From NCBI GenBank assembly GCA_963818225.1, contig CAWFRO010000006.1:496001-560000 (forward strand): a stretch of DNA of 64,000 nt, read 5' to 3'. Below are positions 51,192 to 58,409 of the stretch, in pieces (the first letter of the stretch is position 1; each line of letters begins with the position of its first letter). A program made the translations under genes and the position numbers. The notes beneath the pieces are model-generated. The model was given only the letters and a program-made list of their open reading frames with translations. It was not told the origin of the DNA and searched no databases. This stretch comes from Palsa-504 sp963818225 (lineage in GTDB: Bacteria > Actinomycetota > Actinomycetes > Streptosporangiales > Streptosporangiaceae).

Positions 51192-52058
51192 GTGAGCGAG
51201 AACGGCTTCCTGCGCGTCGAGGCGAACGGCTGCCCGATGTCCTCCTGCGCGGCCCCGGCCGGGTCGCCATGCCGGACCGGCAGGGGCAAGGTGGCCGCGC
51301 AGTACCACACCGCCCGGTTCCGGCTCGTGCCGCAGCTGGCGAAGGCGCTCAGCGTCCCGGTCCCGCCGCTGCGCAGGCCGGGCTCGGCCTGGACCGAGCT
51401 GCCCCGGCCCCCGGCGGCCGGCGCGACGCCTGCGGGGCGCGTGCGGATCGGGTACGCCCGCGCCTCCACTGTCCGCCAGTCGCTGGACACCCAGGCCGAC
51501 TCGCTGCGCGCGGCGGGCGTCACCCGGATCTTCGCCGAGAAGATCTCCACCCGCGCCGTCACCCGTCCCGAGCTCGGCAAGGCCGTGGCCCTGGCCAGCG
51601 AGATGCGCGCGTCCGGCGTCGCAGTCACGCTCGTGATGCACGAGCACAAGCGGCTCGGCCGCGGCATCGAGCTCGCGGCGCTCGCCGAGCAGCTGCGCGC
51701 CGCCGGCATCGGGCTGGAATTCCTCACCGGCGAACTGCAAGGCTCGCACGACCCGTCCGGAGTCGTGTTCACCGTCCTGGCCGCGCTGTCGGGAATGGAA
51801 CGCGAATACATCCGCGACCGCACCCTGGAAGGCCACGAGTCAGCCCGCGCCCGCGGCAAGGCCATCGGCGGCGCCGCCGTCACCGACGACGCCATGCTCG
51901 CCGTCGCCCTCCACCTCCGCGGCCAGGAGCTGAGCCTGCGCGACATCGCCGCCCGCCTCGTCATCCGTCAGGAACTCAACCGGCATAGACCGCACCGTAA
52001 GGTGGCGGGCGCCACTAGCTCACCCACAGCGCTCAACCGTTACAAGCACTCCCCGTGA
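51192..52058 (+). CDS. Serine recombinase (resolvase) with an N-terminal Cys/His domain, probably C-terminally truncated
   Basis: A 288-residue protein. Residues 1-50 contain GCPMSSCAAPAGSPC and QYHTARF, a Cys/His module (C14, C19, C27, H39) known beside actinobacterial recombinases. From 85 on it is a resolvase catalytic domain: RIGYARASTVRQSLDTQ with catalytic Ser92, FAEKISTR, LVMHEHKRLGRGI, and LSGMEREYIRDRT. The final helix-turn-helix should run past SLRDIAARLVI, but the following text no longer looks like the family. The DNA-binding end appears replaced or truncated, leaving its activity uncertain. GTG 51192 is the start. Confidence 0.8.
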   Translation: MSENGFLRVEANGCPMSSCAAPAGSPCRTGRGKVAAQYHTARFRLVPQLAKALSVPVPPLRRPGSAWTELPRPPAAGATPAGRVRIGYARASTVRQSLDTQADSLRAAGVTRIFAEKISTRAVTRPELGKAVALASEMRASGVAVTLVMHEHKRLGRGIELAALAEQLRAAGIGLEFLTGELQGSHDPSGVVFTVLAALSGMEREYIRDRTLEGHESARARGKAIGGAAVTDDAMLAVALHLRGQELSLRDIAARLVIRQELNRHRPHRKVAGATSSPTALNRYKHSP

Positions 52059-52415
52059 CCAGCGCCCATCGACATCGGAACGGCCAGTGGCGTTAACGAG
52101 GCTCGGTTTGGCTCCTTAACGCCAACCATCGTTCCGTTGTCGCTCAGGGGCCGGAACAGGCCGGCAGCGTCCTTCGGAACGACCCTTACGTGGGACGCTG
52201 AGGTACTCCCTCGTCTCAAGCATCATGTCGTTTCCGGAACCGACGGCGCGGAGTTGTCTCGTGGGCCAGGGGAGTGGGCACCCGACGTCGACGTGCTCTT
52301 GGTCTCCCCGCACGGCCGACCCGCTCCGGGAGACTACGGAGCCTGGCTCGACGCCGGTTCGGGGGAGCATGCAAGTCGCTTGCACTGGCGCTTACACTCA
52401 CCTACATTGTCATAC
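52059..52415. other. Intergenic region between recombinase and toxin-antitoxin genes
   Basis: About 357 bp. Its first part is the hairpin at 52076-52136. The rest reads open on the plus strand into the antitoxin (frame from 52137), but that extension has no family signature and the codon use does not look convincing. A promoter-like TTGCAC and TACATT lie just before the antitoxin ATG. Confidence 0.5.
52076..52136. repeat. Hairpin with the second copy of the 17-bp block
   Basis: CGGAACG (52076-52082) pairs with CGTTCCG (52130-52136), and TGGCGTTAA (52088-52096) pairs with TTAACGCCA (52116-52124), separated by an internal loop. It begins with CGGAACGGCCAGTGGCG, identical to bases 45960-45976. 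It starts 18 nt after the recombinase stop. Confidence 0.7.
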
Positions 52416-52865
52416 ATGGTAGCTAGTCCTAGTCCCTCGTCGGTCCGGTTCGAACCGCGCGTGTTCGAGCGACTCTCCGCGTTCGTTGCAGCGCACCGGG
52501 ATCTGACCCTGTCCAGCGCCACCAGTAAGCTCGTCGATGAGGCGCTCCGGATCCGTGAGCACCCGCTCATCACGTTCAGGGATGGCCCGGCCGGCCGCAG
52601 GGCCAGGCTGGTCGGCGGTCCGGACGTGTGGGAGGTCATAGGCGCCATCCGGTCGGTCCGCGAAGCTGAGCCCGCACTGGCGGGTGATGAGGTTCTCGAG
52701 GTCGCCGGCGAGACGTCAGGGACGCCCGTACCGTTCATACGCGCGGCTCTGGCTTACTGGAGCGACTATCCGGAGGAGGTCGACGACTTCCTGGACAGGG
52801 CACGCGCCGAGGCTGCACAGGCACAGGCGGCATGGGAACGGCAGCAGGAACTGCTGGGACTGTGA
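52416..52865 (+). CDS. Antitoxin-like protein (ribbon-helix/DUF433-type) of a type II pair
   Basis: A 149-residue protein: SSVRFEPRVFERLSAFVAAHRDLTLSSATSKLVDEALRIREHPLITF is an arc/ribbon-helix-like opening, and the middle GPDVWEVIGAIRSVREAEP, the VPFIRAALAYWSDYPEEVDDFLDRARAEA part and a coiled C-terminus QAQAAWERQQELLG follow. The neighbour is a DUF5615-type PIN-like protein, the usual toxin for such antitoxins. The stop overlaps the toxin GTG. ATG 52416 is chosen as the start; the longer frame upstream lacks support. Confidence 0.75.
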   Translation: MVASPSPSSVRFEPRVFERLSAFVAAHRDLTLSSATSKLVDEALRIREHPLITFRDGPAGRRARLVGGPDVWEVIGAIRSVREAEPALAGDEVLEVAGETSGTPVPFIRAALAYWSDYPEEVDDFLDRARAEAAQAQAAWERQQELLGL

Positions 52866-53254
52866 ACGGGGTACCGGGTAACGTGCCCGACGCGTTGCTC
52901 CTCGACGAGATGTTCTCGCCCGCGATCGCGACCGATCTCGCTGCCCGCGGCATCGACTGCCGTGCGGTCGTTGCGGATCCTGTCCTGCGCGCTCTGTCTG
53001 ACCTGGAGATCTTCCAGGCGGCACTGGCCGAGGGCCGGGTCCTCGTGACGAACAACGTCCCGGACTTCGAGAGCCTCCGACGGGCACACGAGGCGGCCGG
53101 AAACGAGGTTCCTGGCCTCATCTACACCTCCGACCTCACGTTCCCGCGGACGAAAGAGTATATGTCCCGGCTTGGGGCGGCACTCGCCGCCACCGCAGCC
53201 CGCCGTGAGACAGCCCGCTGCGGCGGCGTGCTCTGGCTGCGCCCGCCCGCGTGA
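52862..53254 (+). CDS. DUF5615-family PIN-like toxin
   Basis: A 130-residue protein. The N-terminal DALLLDEMFSPAIATDLAARGIDCRAV, DPVLRALSDLEIFQAALAEGRVLVTNNVPDFESL and TFPRTKEYMSRL are typical DUF5615 PIN-fold features with the acidic active-site aspartates (LLLDEM, DLEIF, NNVPDF). It is predicted to be a metal-dependent RNase toxin. GTG 52862 overlaps the antitoxin stop (GTGA); an ATG at 52832 is less likely. The pair lies beside a recombinase, a common setting for such systems. Confidence 0.83.
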   Translation: MNGVPGNVPDALLLDEMFSPAIATDLAARGIDCRAVVADPVLRALSDLEIFQAALAEGRVLVTNNVPDFESLRRAHEAAGNEVPGLIYTSDLTFPRTKEYMSRLGAALAATAARRETARCGGVLWLRPPA

Positions 53255-53337
53255 TGTCGGAGGAAGTCGCACAGCGCCGACAAATAATGGCCGTCACGAC
53301 GACATGCGAAAACGACAAGATTGCTGTCGAACGACAT

Positions 53338-53373
53338 GTTCCCTGGCACGGGACAACGCTTGTCCCGTCTCGG
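53338..53373. repeat. Hairpin, copy 2 of repeat family B
   Basis: ACGGGACAA (53348-53356) pairs perfectly with TTGTCCCGT (53360-53368) around a 3-nt loop. The outer GTTCCC at 53338 and the shared TGTCCCGTCTC at 53361-53371 match the hairpin at 45901-45943. It lies just after the toxin gene. Confidence 0.7.
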
Positions 53374-53413
53374 CCATCCTGCACGAGCCGCGCATCTGCC
53401 CCCCTCTGCCCGG

Positions 53414-53439
53414 TTACGCCGATAATGCACATTATGTAA
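53414..53439. promoter_or_regulatory. Inverted repeat upstream of the HelD-like gene
   Basis: ATAATG-CA-CATTAT (53422-53435) is a perfect dyad, extended outward by TTAC (53414-53417) and GTAA (53436-53439). Such a site at this place could be an operator for helD, but the distance to the start is about 260 nt and the binder is unknown. Confidence 0.4.
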
Positions 53440-53698
53440 AGTTGGGCCGGTCCGGCGCAGCGGCGGTCGCGACGGTGCCCGCGCTGCGCTCGCTGCTCGC
53501 TCGGCGCCCGCCCCCGCCCGGCTGGCGTCGCGGTGCGATGGCTGAGTTTCCTGCTTGCCGGTCGGCTCGGCGCGGCCATGCGTGTAGAACGCTTTATTTT
53601 AAAAGGCCGCAGAATCGGAAGCCCGAAAGAGTACCGGAATGGCGGAGATTTAAGTAAAGTGGGATTTCTCTGTCCTCGCATGAAAGGATGACCCACTC

Positions 53699-56062
53699 TT
53701 GTCCCAATTTAAAGATAGCACGGCGCGGGAAATGGAGTCAACTGGCGCGGCCGAGCTGGCGCAAGAGCAGGCGTATCTAACGAGGCTGTATGAGCGGCTG
53801 GACGTGCTGAAAGCCGCGACGAAGCAGCGGCTGGCAACGGTGCACCTCGGTCCCACGGCGGAGAATGACCAAGGATGGTCAGAGCGCGAGTCGTTTGCTC
53901 AGCAGTATCAAGACCGTGCCGCGGAGCTCGACGCGGCGGAGCGGAACCTGTGCTTCGGCCGCCTGGACTTCGACGACGGTGACCGGTTCTATATCGGCCG
54001 GCTCGGACTGCGCAGCGAGGATCATGACCAGCTGCTGGTCGACTGGCGTGCCCGTGCAGCAGAGCCGTTCTATCGCGCCACATCGCGGGAACGGTTCGGC
54101 GTGACCCGCCGCCGCCATCTGCACACCGTCAACAGGCGGGTCGTGAGCCTGGACGACGACGTGCTCGACCTGGACGCCGTCGATGAGACCCGGCTGACCG
54201 GCGAGGCCGCCCTGCTGGCCTCGCTGCGGCGCGGCCGGACCGGGCGGATGGGCGACATCGTCGCCACCATCCAGGCCGACCAGGACCGCATCATTCGCGA
54301 GGACCCGAGCGGAATTCTCGTGGTGGAGGGCGGGCCGGGTACCGGGAAAACCGTCGTCGCGCTGCACCGGGCCGCCTATCTCCTCTATACCTACCGGAGG
54401 CGACTGGCGCGGCGCGGAATTCTGGTCATTGGCCCGACTGCCACATTCCTGCGCTATATCGATCAGGTGCTGCCCTCGCTCGGCGAAAATGACGTGGTGC
54501 TGGCCACCATCGGCTCGCTGTTCCCCGGTGTCGACGCCCGCAGCCCGGAATCACCGGACGCCGCACGGGTCAAAGGTGACATCAAGATGGCCGGAGTTCT
54601 GTCTAAGGCCGTCACTGACCTGCGCCAGGTGCCGGCCGCCGTCATCGAGATCAAGATCGACGGCGTCGCCCACCGGCTCACACCCCGCATGTGCCGCCAG
54701 GCCCGCGCCGAAGCAGAGCAGCGCCTCGATCCCGACACCGAGGCACCGCTGCCGCACAACACGGCCCGGCGGGTGTTCATCGGCGCAGTGGTGCGGACGC
54801 TAGCCCGGCAGCGTGTGCGTGAGCTCGGCGGCAGGCGGATCTTTCAGGCCGGCGACGAGGAAGATCTGCGCGCCGAACTGGCGGCCGAGCCGGCCCTCCG
54901 CAGCGTGCTCGACGTCTTGTGGCCCGAGCTCGCGCCGCAGCCGCTGCTCACGCAGCTCTACGCCGAAGCCGGCCGGCTTGACCTGACCGACGACGAGCGT
55001 GCTGCGATCGCCCGCGACACGCCAGGACCATGGACGCCAGCCGACGTGCCGCTGCTCGACGAACTGGCCGAGCTCCTCGGCCCGCTCGACACCACCGAGC
55101 GGGCGGTCAGGCGCAAGCGCGCCGAAGACGAGGCCGACCGCGCCGAGAGGATCCAGTACTCGGCGCAGCTCGTGGCGCAGCTCGCCGCAGACGAGGCTAT
55201 CGTCCTGCCGCCCCTTGAGACCGACGCCTTCGTGACCTGGATCGCCGACCGGAACACCGAGGCGGGGGCCAGCGGCATGCTCGCTGAGCGGGCGCTTCAG
55301 GACCGGAGCTGGGCCTACGGGCACGTTATCGTCGACGAAGCCCAGGAGCTGTCCGCGATGGGCTGGCGGATGGTGCTGCGGCGCTGCCCAGCCCGCTCGA
55401 TGACCGTCGTCGGAGACCTGGCGCAGACCAGCACGCCCGCCGGAGCCGACTCGTGGGCGCAGGTACTGGACCCGGTTGCCGCCGGACGGTGGCGCACCGC
55501 ACGGCTGACCGTGAACTACCGGACTCCCATACCTGTCATGACGCTGGCCGCTGAGCTCCTGCCGCCGGATACCGACCCGCCGCTGTCTGTGCGCGACTCG
55601 GACGAGAGCCCGTGGTACGCGGGAGCCGAGGACCTCGCTGAGCTGGTACGCCGTGAGACAGAGGTGATCGGTGCCGGGCGCGTGGCCGTGATCGCGGCAC
55701 CAGCGCGGGCCGCCGAGACCGCTGCGGCACTCAGCCTCTCCCCCGGCCCGGACCTCGACGCCCCCGTAGCCATCATCTCCCCCGAACAGGCCAAGGGACT
55801 CGAGTTTGACTCGGTAATCGTCATCGACCCGGCCGGGATCGAGCAGGCGTCCCCGCGCGGGCGGGCCGACTTGTACGTCGCCCTCACCCGGACCACCCGC
55901 AGGCTCGGGCTCGTCATGGTACCGGCCTTAGGACCGGCGGGCCGCCTGGGCACCAGGTCAGGCCGGGTGCCCGAGAGAGACGAGAACGCTCTCGGCCGCG
56001 TCCCGGCCCCGGTCGCCGGTGGCGAGCAGGTCGAGCAGCAGCCCGCACTCGTCCGGGCCTGA
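53699..56062 (+). CDS. HelD-like superfamily I helicase/RNA polymerase-associated ATPase
   Basis: A 787-residue UvrD-like ATPase. An N-terminal coiled coil (ELAQEQAYLTRLYERLDVLK), a beta-rich insert, and SF1 motifs are present: GGPGTGKT (211-218), ILVIGPTATFL, VIVDEAQELSAMGWRM, VVGDLAQTSTP, QAKGLEFDSVIVIDP and LYVALTRTTRRLGL. HelD binds RNA polymerase and frees it from DNA or rifamycins. Family length is about 700-750, so the last 50 residues (VPALGPAGRLG onwards) are an unusual tail, in part antisense-like. TTG 53699 has AAGGA upstream; ATG 53732 is the alternative. No RAE motif was seen. Confidence 0.85.
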   Translation: MSQFKDSTAREMESTGAAELAQEQAYLTRLYERLDVLKAATKQRLATVHLGPTAENDQGWSERESFAQQYQDRAAELDAAERNLCFGRLDFDDGDRFYIGRLGLRSEDHDQLLVDWRARAAEPFYRATSRERFGVTRRRHLHTVNRRVVSLDDDVLDLDAVDETRLTGEAALLASLRRGRTGRMGDIVATIQADQDRIIREDPSGILVVEGGPGTGKTVVALHRAAYLLYTYRRRLARRGILVIGPTATFLRYIDQVLPSLGENDVVLATIGSLFPGVDARSPESPDAARVKGDIKMAGVLSKAVTDLRQVPAAVIEIKIDGVAHRLTPRMCRQARAEAEQRLDPDTEAPLPHNTARRVFIGAVVRTLARQRVRELGGRRIFQAGDEEDLRAELAAEPALRSVLDVLWPELAPQPLLTQLYAEAGRLDLTDDERAAIARDTPGPWTPADVPLLDELAELLGPLDTTERAVRRKRAEDEADRAERIQYSAQLVAQLAADEAIVLPPLETDAFVTWIADRNTEAGASGMLAERALQDRSWAYGHVIVDEAQELSAMGWRMVLRRCPARSMTVVGDLAQTSTPAGADSWAQVLDPVAAGRWRTARLTVNYRTPIPVMTLAAELLPPDTDPPLSVRDSDESPWYAGAEDLAELVRRETEVIGAGRVAVIAAPARAAETAAALSLSPGPDLDAPVAIISPEQAKGLEFDSVIVIDPAGIEQASPRGRADLYVALTRTTRRLGLVMVPALGPAGRLGTRSGRVPERDENALGRVPAPVAGGEQVEQQPALVRA

Positions 56063-56090
56063 TCGCCGACCCCAGCGAGGGGCCGCTACT

Positions 56091-56762
56091 TCACAGGTAG
56101 CCGATGAGCCGGTCGGTGAGCTCGGCCGGATGCGACAGGGCGGCCAGGTGGCCGCCGGGTACGACGTCGACTTCGGCGGCGAGCCGCTCCCGGGCCACCC
56201 GCCGCTGGAACTCCAGCGGGAAGAACCGGTCCTCGCGGCCAGATAGCACTCGGGTCGGCACGTCCGGCCAGCGGTCGATGGCGCACGGCTGGCCGAACGC
56301 GACGTCGGCCTCGGGCCGGACGTGCGACTCCCCCGCCGCCGCGATGTCCGCGGGCACGTCATGCAGGAAATACGTGGCCAGGTCGAATTCGGCCGGATAG
56401 CCGCCCGCCGCGGCGGCCGCCACGCGGGCCTGCTCCCAGCCCGTATTGCCCCACCACTCCCCCGGAGTTTCACCTGGCCACGGGATCATCGGGTTGACCA
56501 GGACCAGCAGGCGCACCCGTGCGCGTGCGCACGCCACCGGCGCGGTGAAACCGCCCAGCGACTGCCCGACCACCGCCACGTCGCGGCGGCCGCCGATGGC
56601 GGCGACCACCGCCTCGGCGTATTCCGGCAGCCCGGCGGACTCATCGGCGCCCGGCAGGTCCACCGCGACCGCCTGGTGGCCACGGGCCTCCAGTTCCCGG
56701 ACCACCCGATGCCAGTACCACGCGGCACCGCCCGCTCCGGGAACCATCACGAACATGCTCAT
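56091..56762 (-). CDS. Alpha/beta-hydrolase (esterase-like)
   Basis: A 223-residue alpha/beta-hydrolase: MFVMVPGAGGAAWYWHRVV (oxyanion-hole side), VVGQSLGGF with the catalytic Ser, EDRFFPLEFQR and PGGHLAALSHPAE with the His. Salicylate esterase/carboxylesterase-type members share this form. Substrate is unknown. GGAGG precedes ATG 56762, so I reject the longer start at 56846. It is divergent from ridA with 83 bp between the starts. Confidence 0.85.
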   Translation of the reverse strand: MSMFVMVPGAGGAAWYWHRVVRELEARGHQAVAVDLPGADESAGLPEYAEAVVAAIGGRRDVAVVGQSLGGFTAPVACARARVRLLVLVNPMIPWPGETPGEWWGNTGWEQARVAAAAAGGYPAEFDLATYFLHDVPADIAAAGESHVRPEADVAFGQPCAIDRWPDVPTRVLSGREDRFFPLEFQRRVARERLAAEVDVVPGGHLAALSHPAELTDRLIGYL

Positions 56763-56845
56763 CCGTTCCTCCGCTCCGCCGGTGTCCTGGTACTGACCGG
56801 CTGCGAGGGTCAGAACTATCGGTCTGCTCCTGGCAGACTGCCTCA

Positions 56846-57244
56846 ATGACGATCAACCTGATCCGCAGCGACAGCCTGTACGCCGGTGCTCCCTACGCCT
56901 ACGCATCCATCGCTCCGCCGGGTTCGCTGATCTTCACCGCCGGAGCCTGCCCGCTGGACGGCAACGGCCATGTCGTCGGCGCCGACGACATCCAGGCCCA
57001 GGCCAGCCTGGCTATGGCCAACCTCGGTAGCGCCCTGGCGGCGGCCGGCGCGACCCTCCGCGATGTGCTCAAGACCACTGTCTTCGTTGCTTCCGCCCGG
57101 CAGGCCGACCTCGTGACCGCGTGGGAGGTCATCAGGGCGGCGTTCGGCGATCACGACGCGCCGAGCACGCTCCTCGGCGTATCCGTGCTCGGCTACCCGG
57201 ACCAGCTGGTCGAGATCGAAGCGGTCGCGGCGATCACGGTCTAA
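56846..57244 (+). CDS. RidA-family protein
   Basis: A 132-residue RidA/YjgF-type protein: YASIAPPGSLIFTAGACPLDG, QASLAMANLGSALAAAGATLRDVLKTTVFVA and VIRAAFGDHDAPSTLLGVSVLGYPDQLVEIEAVA. The family trimer hydrolyses reactive enamines and imines made by PLP enzymes. The usual catalytic Arg near the C-terminus is not present: the site reads STLLGVSVLG where many have TRxxVxVxxL. So it may be a non-RidA subgroup member. Convergent with the PRC-barrel gene by 4 bp. Confidence 0.85.
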   Translation: MTINLIRSDSLYAGAPYAYASIAPPGSLIFTAGACPLDGNGHVVGADDIQAQASLAMANLGSALAAAGATLRDVLKTTVFVASARQADLVTAWEVIRAAFGDHDAPSTLLGVSVLGYPDQLVEIEAVAAITV

Positions 57245-57882
57245 GCCAGGTCCTTTACTTCCTTCCTGGTGATGCTGAGCTGGACCCCTGCGTCGAAACC
57301 GGATACCTGGCTGATCGGGATGGCGAGTTCCGCATGCCCCCACGGATGCCTCTTGAGCAGCACATGGAGCACCCCTCCGCTGTCCGGGTCGACCCGCAGC
57401 CCGTGGAGCCGGCCGACATCGCCGTCAGTCGCGCGGACATGGTCGCCCCGGCTTTCCTCGACCTCGGGTGTCCCGGCCTCGGTCTCCGGGATCAGCGGGA
57501 TGGTTTCCATCTCCCTGATCTGCGGGATCGTCCCGCCGTCCGCGACCGGGCCGTCCGCTCCGCGCCAGCCCTCGCCGGGCGGCAGCAGCTGGACGGGCGC
57601 CCCGTAGCCGGGCACGAACTCGGCCAGGGTCTCCTCGGCCGGGCTCAGGTCCTTGAACTCCGCCTCGCTGCAGGCCAGCTTGATCGGCTCGGCGGAGGCG
57701 TCTGCATAGTGAAGCGGAACGAGCCGCGCCAGCCCCACCGCGGTGCCGTGCTCGCGTTCCGGCTCGACCACCAGATGCGTGACCGCCCGGCTGACGGGGT
57801 CCACCACCAGGGACTTCAGTTCCCCGCGGAATCCGTCGCCGCACACGGCGGCGGCGCCGATCGCGAGCGTTACCTCTGCCAT
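57241..57882 (-). CDS. PRC-barrel-like domain protein
   Basis: A 213-residue protein with two PRC-barrel-like halves: VTLAIGAAAVCGDGFRGELKSLVVDPVSRAVTHLVVEPE at the start and DHVRATDGDVGRLHGLRVDPDSGGVLHVLLKR with WGHAELAIPISQVSGF near the end. PRC-barrels occur in RimM and photosynthetic reaction-centre H subunits and often mediate RNA or protein contacts. The middle (GWRGADGPVADGGTIPQI) is a linker. ATG 57882 is supported by AGAGGG upstream. The 3' end overlaps ridA by 4 nt. Confidence 0.78.
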   Translation of the reverse strand: MAEVTLAIGAAAVCGDGFRGELKSLVVDPVSRAVTHLVVEPEREHGTAVGLARLVPLHYADASAEPIKLACSEAEFKDLSPAEETLAEFVPGYGAPVQLLPPGEGWRGADGPVADGGTIPQIREMETIPLIPETEAGTPEVEESRGDHVRATDGDVGRLHGLRVDPDSGGVLHVLLKRHPWGHAELAIPISQVSGFDAGVQLSITRKEVKDLA

Positions 57883-57942
57883 GGCCACCCTCTCGCCTCG
57901 TTCCGGTCCTCAGCGGGAATCCTAGACCGATGCCTTCCTTGC

Positions 57943-58317
57943 CTAGGTCGCGGCCGCCCTGGCCGCGTCGAACGGGGCCCTGTCGAAGATGAACCGGCTG
58001 TAGGTGATCTTGCCGTCGGTAACGGTCAGGCACTCCGCGCCAGGAGCGTTCGGCACGGGCACGGTCCGCGTCTCGTACATGATCATCGCGGTCTGGTCGT
58101 CGCCGAAGGCGGCGATCAGCCTCGATTCCAGGAGGATCTGCACGAATGGGCCCATGAAGGCCCGGTAGGCGCCCGCTCCCTCCAGGCGGCCCGCCGGAGC
58201 GTCACAGACGATCTCGTCCGCGACGTAGCTCATGGCCCGGTCCAGATCGTGACTGGTCCAGGCCTGATAGTAGGCCAGGGCGGTGCGCAGCGCGGGGCTG
58301 CTGGTGGTCTCGGTCAT
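57943..58317 (-). CDS. SnoaL/NTF2-like domain protein
   Basis: A 124-residue NTF2-like protein: ALRTALAYYQAWTSHDLDRAMSYVADEIVCDAPAGRLEGAGAYRAFMGPF and TVTDGKITYSRFIFDRAPFD. It is divergent from an ECF41 sigma factor, 92 bp away. ECF41 factors often sit next to a small NTF2, carboxymuconolactone-decarboxylase or oxidoreductase gene, so this is its probable target. The fold resembles the SnoaL domain at the C-terminus of that sigma factor. Confidence 0.83.
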   Translation of the reverse strand: MTETTSSPALRTALAYYQAWTSHDLDRAMSYVADEIVCDAPAGRLEGAGAYRAFMGPFVQILLESRLIAAFGDDQTAMIMYETRTVPVPNAPGAECLTVTDGKITYSRFIFDRAPFDAARAAAT

Positions 58318-58409
58318 GGTGTTGCCTTTCGGGCCGGGGAATCTCTGCCTGTGCAGACACCGCGGCAGCCGGGAACGGAACGCGGCGGGGGGAATGGCAT
58401 CCTGAAGTA

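Larger units (their letters stand above)
53255..53698. other. 444-bp intergenic region before the HelD-like gene
   Basis: Holds two palindromic structures, listed separately (53338-53373 and 53414-53439), and an AT-rich stretch at 53590-53700 that probably carries the promoter of the next gene. I did not find a RAE motif (the rifamycin-associated element known from some actinomycete helD promoters). No gene is supported. Confidence 0.5.

Noticed and set aside
52076..52136. Integron attC site
   Set aside because: The hairpin contains GTTAAC-like cores, but no integrase gene and no full core-site pattern is nearby.
52137..52415. Extended start of the antitoxin at 52137
   Set aside because: The extension has no family match and includes the hairpin neighbourhood. 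ATG 52416 lines up with the ribbon-helix start.
53560..53698. Rifamycin-associated element upstream of helD
   Set aside because: No inverted GGGGCTTGC-type palindrome is present in the AT-rich promoter region.
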